A DNA stretch of 64,000 nucleotides from positions 237,856,343 through 237,920,342 of the forward strand of contig CM068372.1 in assembly GCA_034769895.1 (NCBI GenBank), read 5' to 3'. The position numbers and the translations under genes were made by a program. Source of the stretch: Magicicada septendecula. Its lineage: Eukaryota > Arthropoda > Insecta > Hemiptera > Cicadidae. Positions 50,019-61,600 of the stretch are shown one piece after another (positions within the stretch are counted from its first letter, which is position 1; each line of letters begins with the position of its first letter). The notes under the pieces were generated by a model, which was not told the origin of the DNA, ran no database searches, and saw only the letters and a list, made by a program, of their open reading frames with translations.

Positions 50019-51451
50019 AGTGAGGTAAAAATTGAAATTTTTTTTATCTAAAACAATAGTTTTCCACATCGGAATAATTTATTATAGTTAGTGATAACAA
50101 TTGGACACGTCATGGACAACAGAATACAAGAATTTAAAGTATACTGGATTACTGATCCGCTTAAAATGCAGGAATTTTCATTTGACTTACATTTTATAGT
50201 AATGAGTTTGTCTTGTTCTTTAGAATATCATGGTCGGAGTTATCCATATCTATTTGATGTTTCTGACATCTTTTTTTTTATGTCTGTTTATAGTCTATTG
50301 TTCTATGTCGGTTCTTCATTCAGACACTATGGATGGATTTGTTGCAGCCCCTTCTAATAGCTGTTTGTGAATAGTATTTACAGTGGTACTGGTGTTCTGT
50401 CGGGAACAACTTTCAACTTGTAGTATTATACATAGGTACTATGTAAGTAATTTTGTCGTTTTGTTTTTTTAATTGGGAGATTGTTTTGCTATCGAAACAT
50501 TAAAAACTGATATCTCCTGACTTACCGTCTAATCAGTCTCAAGCCGCCATAAAAGTCAGCTGTTACAAAGACCGTTGCAGTTTGTACTCAGTGTTTCCCT
50601 TTTGCGGAGTATTTTCTGAAAGTAATCGTCTAGACCTAACCCAGAAATCGAACCGCGATATTCACGCTCAGTCATCAAAGATTAACTCTTAAACAGAATG
50701 GTGCTTCTGTCTCCATCTACATGGTGCTGCATAATGTTCTTAATTCTGCGTTTTTAATACTGTGTTTGATCTTAAATTTTGCTGAAACGTCAAAAAGAAA
50801 TATTTTAAAATTGTGTGCAGCCTCACATACTGAACCTCACAAAACCTGTCAAGCGACTTGTGGCATATCTGATTCGTTTAGAATAATTTACAATATTGAA
50901 ATATACTGGTCTATATGATGCTATAAGAACTTACACAAATAAAGAACAGAAACCACCCCAATAATCTTTGTACGAATAAACTCCTGAATGAACTATGGAC
51001 ACGGAAAACAGTGGCCAGAAGACCTGATACGGTGATAGTGGCGAACAACGCTGAAAGATACGCTCCTCAACTAAAACCTGCTATTTATCACTTTGTATTA
51101 TTACTATCTGACATTAAGTAGTTTTAAAACCTCAATAATAAAATAAAACAACACTGTTAAATATTTTATTTACCTACCGATAGTCCATTTGTAATGGGTG
51201 CTCATTCAAATCCCATCATTCTCAAGTCCCACACTTCTAATTGCCTCGTTGGACTTCAGAATTGTGGTGTACTAAGCGAGTAGCGTTTGGGCAAACAATG
51301 TTGCCTGGTTGATTTGAAATAATACCTCACTACGTGTATGTTGATAAATGGATTTATGCGTATCTTTCTAAGATACATTTTTGTTTATGTGTAGATAAGT
51401 GTATAACGATTCGTCAGTGTAGCGTAGCTTAATGGTAACTTGTGTTTCTAG
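50019..51451. other. unrecognised intergenic or upstream DNA
   Basis: No gene family or repeat is recognised. It lies upstream of the probable exon at 51452-51539 and could hold its promoter or an intron. Confidence 0.35.
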
Positions 51452-51539
51452 TACGAAGCAAACATGGAAGTGTCGACGTTTCGAACGTGTGCAGTATCGC
51501 TAGCCGCCGTTCTAGTTTTGTTCCTCGCTTTGCCGTCTG
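51452..51539 (+). CDS. probable first coding exon of a host secreted or membrane protein (signal peptide)
   Basis: ATG at 51464 has the insect-type context GCAAACATGG. The 25 complete codons give MEVSTFRTCAVSLAAVLVLF followed by LALPS: a short polar n-region, a hydrophobic core and small residues, as in a signal peptide. The frame ends in phase 1 at a consensus donor, G/GTGAGT (51540-51545). An acceptor-like TTTCTAG precedes the exon at 51445-51451. Codons are GC-rich at third positions compared with the AT-rich surroundings. The rest of the protein is not identified. A phase-compatible open stretch after an acceptor at about 52311 (VIKSSIEAGTMIRLK) is a weak candidate for the next exon. The protein family is unknown. 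Confidence 0.6.
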
Positions 51540-51545
51540 GTGAGT

Positions 51546-52470
51546 ACCGTTTTACCTTGTATTGGCGCATGAACTAATTTTCAACTAACATTCAACTAAT
51601 TTTAATTCGGTAGAAGTGGATGTCTATTATTGCACTTGCGTTTTATAACTGATGGGTGTGTTCGTTGTATAGGGACTGGCTGTAAATGACAGAAGTGTTG
51701 AGTAAATTGTACATAATATAACATAATTGACACGTTTGCACACAGAATTATAAAACAATACCATAAGTACTTAATAATAAATTAAACAAGTACACTTCCT
51801 GCTCTTTACCTAATACAGTTAAAACGCAAAATATAATTGAAATTAATGTGGGAGTTGCTTTTATATATTTTATATTTCTTAAATGATCATAACATGTATG
51901 TACGTATATCTTATGCAAAAACGGGGTGTGTGTATGCGTGCGCGCGCGCACATGCGTCATAGTATCCCTACTTTTTTGTAAATACCTCATTCTTCCTTTC
52001 TGTAACGAACATGGCGTCGGTCATTTGTTTGGCTACCGTGAACTAGGCTTTAGACCTGTTCTGTTCATGTTTGGAGTTAAGCTCTTAATAATATAGGTAG
52101 AGAATGATGTGATCACGTCACCTTGATGTCTTGAGCTTGCATACATCTTCGTTGCTGCGGTGCACAAGACTAAAAGAATAATATTTCACTGAACAGAACA
52201 GTATAACAAATTACGTTTAACGGAATAATATGCTAATACCTGCTAAGCGTTACAGCCAAACGGTTCTTTTTTTACCGATTATTGAACACATTTTTATTTG
52301 TTATTATCAGGCGTTATTAAATCATCGATCGAGGCAGGAACCATGATTAGACTGAAAGTAGTGTTGAAAACTTTAAACTTTGCTAAATTTGCAAAAAGTG
52401 TTAGGGTTTGTTAAAGATTGAGAGAAGCGTCAGGAATGCGGTATCAGTTTACGCCAATTCTCAGCATCCA
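51546..52470. other. intergenic or intronic DNA with a short (GC/GT)n tract
   Basis: If the exon at 51452-51539 is real, this is its intron. It holds a short alternating GT/GC tract at about 51925-51951 and nothing else recognised. Confidence 0.35.
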
Positions 52471-52960
52471 GTGTAGATACTAAGGTACTTTGAAAAGTTT
52501 AAGGCCTGACACTGAGATAGCGCCAGGAGTATCAAACGGCTATGATTGGTGGCAAGTCCATCTGTCAGATGGCGTACCGTAACTTTTAAAACGGATATAT
52601 TTATTAGTTTGATTGTTGTGATCGACTAAAGTACGCGTACGTTTGCCTCAACGACAACCTACATATTTGTAGTGAATCGTTTTCCAGTGACCCATTTCAT
52701 CAGGTTTAGGAACAGGAAAAGTCATCACGGTTCATGAAGTTTTGCAAAACAAATTGACAAACTTCGAGCTGGTGCATTATCTTGAATGGAACACATTTTT
52801 TTCTTTGATAAATGTGAGCGTTTTGCCTCAATAACCTAACTCAGTTGTTCATGCAGTGCTGCATACTACTCTTCTCTGAGTAGTCTATCAACATCTCGTC
52901 CTGCAAATCCCCCTTCAAAAAAAAAAAAAAAAAAAAAATCCACTCATTATCTGGACTGTT
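52471..52960. mobile_element. mariner-related remnant, rearranged
   Basis: 52500-52680 closely resembles 37750-37870, the leader of the mariner pseudogene; shared phrases are AGTATCAAA, GGCTATGATTG, CAGATGGCGTA and TTTGATTGTTG. On the opposite strand, 52830-52740 reads CSIQDNAPARSLSICF, where QDNAPA is the second catalytic Asp motif of Tc1/mariner transposases. The leader and transposase pieces are in opposite orientations, so the element is rearranged or is two adjacent relics. It is followed by an A-run at 52918-52940. Confidence 0.6.
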
Positions 52961-53129
52961 TTTTTTTTGTCTGGCGTGTAGTGGGGTATCTATGTTTATC
53001 CTCGCTATGTGGTGTTACGTTAGACCGTCGCAGAAATTCGATTTGATCGCGTTTAAACTTTCTGAACACTCTTGAGAAACATTAATTCGAATGCATTTCT
53101 GGCCGACCATTAGCAAAAGACGCACCCAT

Positions 53130-53606
53130 CACGCTGAAAGATTTTCGTATGCTTCTTCTTCTCCTTATTCTCCTCTTCAAGGATTAGGTTACAGAATTCT
53201 TTTCCGGCACCCATCTCGTTCTCGGACGACCCACGTCTCTTCTACCAGTGGCTTTATAGTTCAGTGCCGCTTTTGGCAATCGATCCTCTGTCATCCTTTG
53301 CAGATGATCCCACCATTCTCTTCTGTAAATTGGAATAATTTCATTTATGTCCTTTACTTCAAGTTATGCTCTGACATCTTAATTCCTTATTCTATCCTGC
53401 AATGTATAATTCAAAGTATTTCGAAGAAACTGCAATTCAGCATTCTGAATATTGCCGCTTTCCTTTTTTTTCATGACCCACGCCTCACTCGCATAAATCA
53501 ACGTGGGTATTGCAAATGTTTGTATGCTAATGTTTGTAATGTGTGTTTGTAATACACCCACAAATGCATTCATGAACGTAATTCTAAAATCTGGCCACTG
53601 TACCAT
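53130..53606 (-). pseudogene. LINE reverse transcriptase, C-terminal end
   Basis: The minus strand reads FAIPTLIYASEAWVMKKKES, NIQNAELQFLRNTLNYTL, QDRIRN, then LEVKDINEIIPIYRREWWDH, LQRMTEDRLPKAALNY and GRRDVGRPRTRW before a stop. This is the post-palm and terminal part of a non-LTR polyprotein. The 3' untranslated phrase CTAATCCTTG and a GAAGAAG tail follow, matching the copy at 35570-35745. Only one stop separates the two main pieces, so this is a younger copy than the others. Confidence 0.85.
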
Positions 53607-56600
53607 TGTACCGGCTACACGAATTTTGTGATGTTCTCGTAAAGTGACAGGTAGTAAACGAGGCAGTGAACTCCTACGCAGTGACTTTATTGAGACTGTT
53701 TCTCCTTGGTGTTTCGTTTAGTAACTGTATCATAAAACATGCACATGGATGTATCGTGCGCAAGTCCAAGTGATGAACTGTGAACTGTTTCGTACTGAGT
53801 CATCTTAATTTAATATTACGGCATTCTAATACTGCAATTAGAAGTTTATGAAGCTGACAAAAAACAATATAATATAAAATGATTTATGGTTAATTAATTT
53901 TAACCATAAAAATGTTTTTTATCATTTATAAATTATTATGAACTACTTTCATAAATTTTTGTTTATAATTTGCACTATGCCTGTCACTGCTGTACTTTAA
54001 TTCACTAATTTAATTCGAGTCATTACAAGACCAAATAACGTCTACTATCCGTCAGTAATCGGAAAACATAACAATAGCCGTTATTGGAAGTGATTTATGG
54101 ATTGGCAGGATTTATAAGAATGCATTTGCTGTAAGACTCTGCACATCAGCTAGATAGGAAGCAAACAGAATTATGTTTGGCCAAAAAAAGGTGAAAAGAA
54201 GGAAGTTTCCTCTTACTCAGAATCCCATGCCTTCTGTCGTCGATCCAAACTCTTTCTTTTTTTTTTGAAAGGAACATAATCTATAATGTAAACCATTTTT
54301 GAAATGCATGTGTCTCTGCAATTTTTTTTTATATCTATTCTTTTGTTTTACCTAGAGTTAGGAGTTCTGTTCAATCCTGTTTATTCTTAGAAGTTAATTT
54401 CTATGGCGTGGATAGGATCAACATCTTTCTTTTTTATCACCCACAGTTCCGATCTATGCAGTTAGAAGACGAATTCCATATACCAAACACCATCAACCCA
54501 TATGAATATAGAAGAAAACATTTTAAAAATCTTGTCGTTACTACTGGGACATATTAATTGAATGAAAAGAATGTACACAACAAGGGTAAGGAGAGTGACA
54601 AAAAGCGAAAAATATGTGGGGGTGAAAACAGACAACGCATCCTGGGAAAGAAATTGTGAAAGCTATGATACTCAACTCTAAAAATATCTTAAGACAACTT
54701 GCTTCGTAAAATGTAATGAAATTTGTTAAATTCTCAGTGGTTATCCTGTACAACTGACACGTATGCGAATCAACCGAAACTTTTCGGTTGTCAGCTTTCC
54801 ATACATGAATATCTCGGCAAATATCTTCTGAGACTTTCAAGTCCACTTTATATCAGAAATTCGTTGACGTAATGCGTTCGTTGTTAGATAAATATTTTTA
54901 ATACGCAACTTAGACCTAACATTTAAATTTATTATAGTATTTTTTAAAACATGTTTGTTTAAAATAATCGAGCTTCTTTTATTTTCTAAACAATAGTCTT
55001 TTAGGTAAAACCCAGTGACAGTAAACGTGTATTCCATTCCGAGTGCATTCCGTAATCGTTTAGCGTTTTTTTTAAAATACTTACCTGCTTGCTCCATGGA
55101 AACCATCAGTCATCTGGTGTGTGTCAATTTTCCATAGACCACATGAACTATTGAATTTTTAGTCTACTTATCTGTTCATTTGTTGCAAATTCTGATCCAA
55201 CACAGAAATACTGCTAAGTTGATATTCAAGTCGGAAACTGTCATAGAATTGCAAGGAGGAGTGGCCGTCTAAAAAGAATATTTTATTTTTTCTTGTGCCC
55301 AAGCCGCTAGGTATGTCTAGCCAACACTCTACTCACTACACCGCGGTCAGGAATAGTGACACCTAGAGCGGGCGAGATGGCTAGAACACGATTCGTAAAG
55401 TTTGAGAAATACTCGGAGCAATATTAAGTTTATTGTTCACAATAAGTTTCACATTCATGCATACAAACGCACACACACTACTGTGCGTTACAACATGGAA
55501 ACACAGTTTGATCATAAGTTAATAACATCAATTCCAAAAAGTGAAAATACTGCTAATGTAACAACACTATCACACTTGGTATTATTACAAGGGATCACGT
55601 GATTCCGATAAGTAAACCTGAAGTGTCTGAATAAAAATAATTAATATATTTTGAATAAAAGTTTTTATCTGAACGCCTTCTGAGGGCTTATGACGTAGAC
55701 TCATTACTCGTCATATTTTTAATTACTCTTCAGTTGTATTGATCAATTTGAAAGCACTGCGACTGCTCAAGGCAATGACGGCAAATTACGTACGCTGTCG
55801 TTCTCAGGTTCTGCTGATAGTTCCAGATAAAGTTTAAGGTGTTCAATCTTTGTCTTTAATCTTTTTTTTTCTAATTTTTGTAACGACAGGTCCCTTGTAA
55901 ACACAGATCTTTACTACATTAAAATAAAGACTAGAGAAATCAACACTTGCGGATACTTTGGTCTCTGTACATCAGTTCCAAAGCCTTAATTCGGGTGTTT
56001 TTGCCTCCCTGATTGTACATTTGGCGAGCGCTTCAAGGTCCAAACGAACGAAAACGCTGTCTCTAGGGCTAAACGATTGGTCTGTGAGGTTAGCAGCTTA
56101 AAGTTGTCAAAAATTAGTCACTTCTTGATGCTTCCATCGAACATTTGTGGTAATCGCGTGTTGGCCTCACTATCGGCAATGACGTTTTCCTTTGGCTTTA
56201 TTTTCTAAATGAGTTGCATTTTATTATGATTAATATTGTTCGAATTACTAGTATTTGTCAAATATTATTACGAATTTCTCCAATACATAGCTTAAGTTGA
56301 TTTGTTTTTATTCATTGATCGACTTCAGTTATAATATGTTCTTATGTATTGGTAGATGTTCTTATGTATTAGTTACAGATGTTGGCGGTCCATTTAGTAA
56401 CATGCTGATTGAGCTGATTCCTTACTACACCCAACTCTACAGTCTTATAATCTGTTCTTGGATAAACGCTTTAAGTCTTCTCCTTTACTCTTCCCTGAGT
56501 ATGTCATTATTGCAGTTCTTTCCTTACAGCAGGTCTGCCTGTAGTTATGTTTGATTTTATACCGTTACTCTGAAAGCCTCTGATATCTCACTGTTACCCA

Positions 56601-57240
56601 TTTTACCAAATCACTGACAACTAATGTAACGCTACCAACGTTTATGGGTAACATGCTTTTGCAAATATATGCAAATATCAGTGGTCACTTATCGTTTTGC
56701 ATGAACGTGTAGACGGCGTGTGATTCCACCTAGATGGTGGGAATATCTTTTCAATTTGGTGAACTTTTCAAAAACAAAAGATGGGGACGTAATACTTAAT
56801 GAAAAGACTGTGCGAATAAAAGTGATAAGGTATATAGTTTGTTCAATTAAGTGATTATAAACATATAACACTGTTAATGTATTATGCATAACTGTACATT
56901 ATTATTTGTTTATATTAACTGTGCTTTGAATTGTTTTTGTTGTTGAATTTTACGTTTTTAGATTCCGCTCTATTTCTCAATTATTTTGTGAATCGTTTAC
57001 CATGTCCATGGCAATAATGAAAATATAAGTCTTACGTGCATCCTCTCCTTTGATGCAATTTTATCACTGAACACTATCATGGATAAACTGGTACTCTGCT
57101 TTATTCCGCACACGAATGAGACATTGTTTTTAATATATCTGCACTAAAATTGCTATTAAAAATCTGTTGTTTTATACACACATGTTAATCACATTCAAGT
57201 GTATTGTCTTCTGCAAAACGCTGGACACTGTTAAAAAAAT
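53607..57240. other. AT-rich DNA with no recognised gene
   Basis: 3.6 kb without supportable features. On the minus strand around 55260-55350 a phrase GGTGTAGTGAGTAGAGTGTT is reminiscent of a tRNA-derived SINE head, but no B box follows. Frames of 66-101 codons lack motifs. Confidence 0.35.
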
Positions 57241-58569
<1,329 letters not shown>

Positions 58570-59110
58570 AATCATCATCATCATCTTCATAAGTAATTCC
58601 ACAGCCCACAGTGGGCTTTAGCTTCCCTCAGGATTTTCCTCCAGAGTTCCCTGTCCTTAGCCAATGTCCACAAATTTTTCACTTCAAGTACTTTCACATG
58701 CTCTAGGATTCCATACATCCATCGTAGTCTGGATATTCACCGTCCTCTCTTTCCTTCTGGTGTGCATTTCATAATCCTCTTAAGAACAGCCTCCTCATTT
58801 ATTCTTTGTACATGTCCTGCCCATCTCAGCCTAGCTATCCTAACTGATCTCACAATATCAGGCGATCTATATAAATCATAGAGCTTTCTGTTGTACCTTA
58901 TTCTCCACTCTCCGCCTTCCCTAAAATTTCCTAAGTATTTTCCTTCAAAAGATTCAAGACGAAACAGGTCGCCCTGTGTCAGTACCCATGTTTCACTTCC
59001 GTACATCAGGACCGGTTTTACTAATGATCTATATAGACCAGCTTTGGTTTTACGTTGTAGAAGATGTGATTTAATCCACACTAATCGCTGGCTAAATTGC
59101 TCTGTCTTTG
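58570..59110 (-). pseudogene. LINE reverse transcriptase, C-terminal end, second family
   Basis: The minus strand reads KSHLLQRKTKAGLYRSLVKP, VLMYGSETWVLTQGD, RLESFEGKYLGNF, RIARLRWAGHVQRINEEAVL and GKRGR, where the frame breaks. It then continues WMYGILEHVKVLEVKNLW, KDRELWRKILREAKAHCGL and ends in a (TGA)n tail. VLMYGSETW and LRWAGHVxRM place it at the C-terminal end of a non-LTR polyprotein. The (TGA)n or (ATG)n tail is typical of its 3' end. The body is missing by 5' truncation. Confidence 0.88.
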
Positions 59111-59398
59111 TCGTTGAAAATCCCGTCTAATTACATGCTTTTTATGCACACATCTTTATGCGATGAGTCAGCAACAGCAGTCTGCATGGGAACATTTTGT
59201 ATTGATGGCTCACCACCTAAAACCTGTTGTCGTTTCTTAAATAGCAAAAGAGTGAGACTGGTTCCACCATTTATATGCTAATTACTATTAGCGGTAAACG
59301 CTCGAGGACCATTGTTTAGAATTTCAATTTGCTATAATAAAATCAATCAAATATATTGCAACTTACCGTCTGCGGCTTCCAGAAACAACGTCTTCACA

Positions 59399-59440
59399 AA
59401 GTTGACATGTTTCGGGACACTTGTCCCATCATCAGAACTT
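59399..59440 (-). ncRNA. hammerhead ribozyme of the Penelope-like element
   Basis: The minus strand reads AAGTT (stem I 5'), CTGATGA, stem II GGGACAAGTGTCCC (GGGAC/GTCCC; four-base loop), GAAA, minimal stem III AC/GT with an AT loop, C (cleavage after 59404), AACTT (stem I 3'). The core is intact and stems I and II pair perfectly. It is in the same sense as, and downstream of, the RT/GIY-YIG frame, the position known for hammerheads of Penelope-like elements. Confidence 0.93.
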
Positions 59441-59603
59441 AAAATAATCGTGTATCATTTAAGTTGATAAATTTGTCAATTAATTAAAATATTAAAATTC
59501 AACATGAAATAAATAATTTAAAACAATATAAATACGTAAATGTCTAAAAGCGAGCGCGAACGTTTAACGATGTACATCGTACGGAGATTGACCGCGCACT
59601 GAA

Positions 59604-61597
59604 TTACGTTTTGCTCCCACCACGACAATAGCGCAAAGCAGTGTCGTACAATACATTTGATTTGAAAAGCAGTTTATCATTTAAAACACGCGGCTTGGTA
59701 TCAGTATTGTTATAATATGCTTTATAAATTTCATACGCTTCAAGAGCGTTCAAATATCGCCCTTTCTTACATATATGGGGTATTAAATTAGTTTTAAAAT
59801 TTGTGTAATTATGATTCTCGGAAATGAGGTGTTCTGAAAATTTTGACTTGATATTGTCCAAACTGTGAAGGTGTGTAGGCGGCCTATGTTCTGTAAATCT
59901 TTTTAAAAAACTACGTCCTGTCTGGCCCACATAAAAGGCGTCACAATCGTCACATATCAATTTGTAAACACCAGTTTTGTGTTCAAGGCTGGTAGTTCTG
60001 CGGATACGAAGATTATTCATAATATTATTAGTGGTTTTTTAAGTGACCTTTATATTGGTGGTTTTATTAAAAATTGACCCAAAAATCTTAGGTATAAGGT
60101 ATGTGTACGGTGTTGCAATGTATTTGCATGTTGTATTCTCGCGTGTTTTATGTCCGTTAATGTTTCTATGTTTTTTCTTATGTTTTCGAAGGATGTTGTT
60201 CACCATATCGACATCATAACCATTAGCAACTGCAATGTGTTTAATAGTGTCTAATTCCTCACGGTATTCTTTATCACCGAGGGGCAAAGATAAAAGTCTA
60301 TAAATCATACTATGGAAGGCAGCCAATTTCTGGGATAAAGGATGAAAGGACTTAGCATGTATTACAATATCAGTCGTTGTGGGTTTTCTATAGATGTTAA
60401 ATTGTAATTTTTTATTATTGTCCTTGGCAACAGTTAAATCTAGAAAATTCAGTTTACCATTGTTTTCACTTTCAAGTGTGAACCGCATTTTGTCATTGAT
60501 ATTATTCAAATAACTATGTAAATTATCAATTTGCCTTTGTGTACCTTTGTATATTAAAAAGGTATCATCAACATACCTGCCGTAAAATAGTATGTTATTC
60601 TTGTGTTTGTTATTCGTGAGAATGAATGAATTTTCGAAATTATTCAGGTATATATCTGCAAGAAGACCTGAAAGTGGAGAACCCATTGCTAACCCATTTT
60701 TTTGGCTGAAATATTGATTATTGTGGGTAAAGTAATTTTGATCAAGAACTAACTCCAAAATGTGCATCAATTCATTTATACTGTCAATATCCAATTTATT
60801 AGTATCAATAAGGTTAATCTTAAGTATACGCAGGGTCTCAGCTACTGGCATGTTCGTATATAAGTCTACAATATCAAAGGAAACAAGTTTGTAAGCCGGT
60901 TCAACTATTAAGTTTTTAACCTTGTTCACAAAGTCAACACTATTAATTAGACTATGATCATTAATTATTTGTATATTGTGCTTTATTATGTTAACTAATT
61001 TTTTAGCCGTTTTATACCCCGGAGCAGTGGTGAAATTTAATAATGGTCTCAAGGGGATAGCATCCTTGTGGAGTTTGGGTAATCCCGTCAAAACGGGTGC
61101 TTTTGAATTTATAGGTTTCAAAGATCTTCTTGTTTGTTCATCAAACAAATGGGTGCATCTGTTTATACGAGTACACTAGTACACTGATTTAATCGTTTTA
61201 CATAATTTTCAGTTGGGTCAGAATTTAGTAAACCAATGTTGTTGTTAATAATGAAATTTTGTATTTTATTGTTATAATATTCTCTGTCCATAATAACCAC
61301 AGTGTTACCTTTGTCAGCTTTAGTGACGAGAGCTTTATTGTCAGATAATTTTTGTTTTAATCCTATTAAAATTTTCCTTTCTTTATTATAATTAGTATTT
61401 GTTAAAGGAATAGAGGAATGAACATTATTATACCGATTTTTAATGATTTTATTGAATTTTTCGTTTATTAAGAAACGTGTCTGGTCTTGATCTTTTTGGT
61501 CAACCATTGCCTTAACAACAGTCTCTGCATTGATAATTTCTGTAATAATGTGCTTACGATTGAGACTCGATTTGTGTATGGGAAGATTATACTTCAA
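59604..61597 (-). pseudogene. Penelope-like element polyprotein (reverse transcriptase + GIY-YIG endonuclease), one frameshift and one stop
   Basis: Makes a DNA copy from RNA and nicks the target DNA. 61597-61163 (144 residues) is the N-terminal linker with KADKGNTVVIMD, a family-typical motif. A frameshift lies at a small GTGTACTAGTGTACT duplication near 61165. 61148-60039 holds TGLPKLHK, VSFDIVDLYTNMP (first catalytic Asp, residue 92), GLAMGSPLSGLLADIYL, YGRYVDDTFLIY (catalytic Asp pair, residues 194-195) and FNIYRKPTTTD. A single in-frame TAA (60041-60039) separates it from the GIY-YIG domain (60020-59604): GVYKLICDDCDAFYVGQTGR with the CxxC pair characteristic of these elements. Only two lesions in about 660 codons imply a recent insertion. 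Confidence 0.93.
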
Positions 61598-61600
61598 ACC

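Larger units (their letters stand above)
59330..61600 (-). mobile_element. Penelope-like retroelement, 5'-truncated, with 3' hammerhead
   Basis: On the minus strand: reverse transcriptase and GIY-YIG coding region (61597-59604), about 160 bp of untranslated sequence, then a hammerhead ribozyme (59440-59399) and a tail that includes TTGATTTTATTATAG (about 59345). The order RT, GIY-YIG endonuclease, ribozyme-bearing pseudo-LTR is that of EN+ Penelope-like elements. The N-terminal part of the protein and the upstream pseudo-LTR are absent, as in most 5'-truncated copies. The 3' border is approximate. Confidence 0.88.

Noticed and set aside
51420..51450. tRNA A-box-like TAGCTTAATGG
   Set aside because: No B box follows and no cloverleaf can be drawn; the sequence is better explained as upstream of the exon.
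55260..55350. tRNA-derived SINE head on the minus strand
   Set aside because: Only an A-box-like phrase is present; the B box is missing and no tail or target duplication was found.
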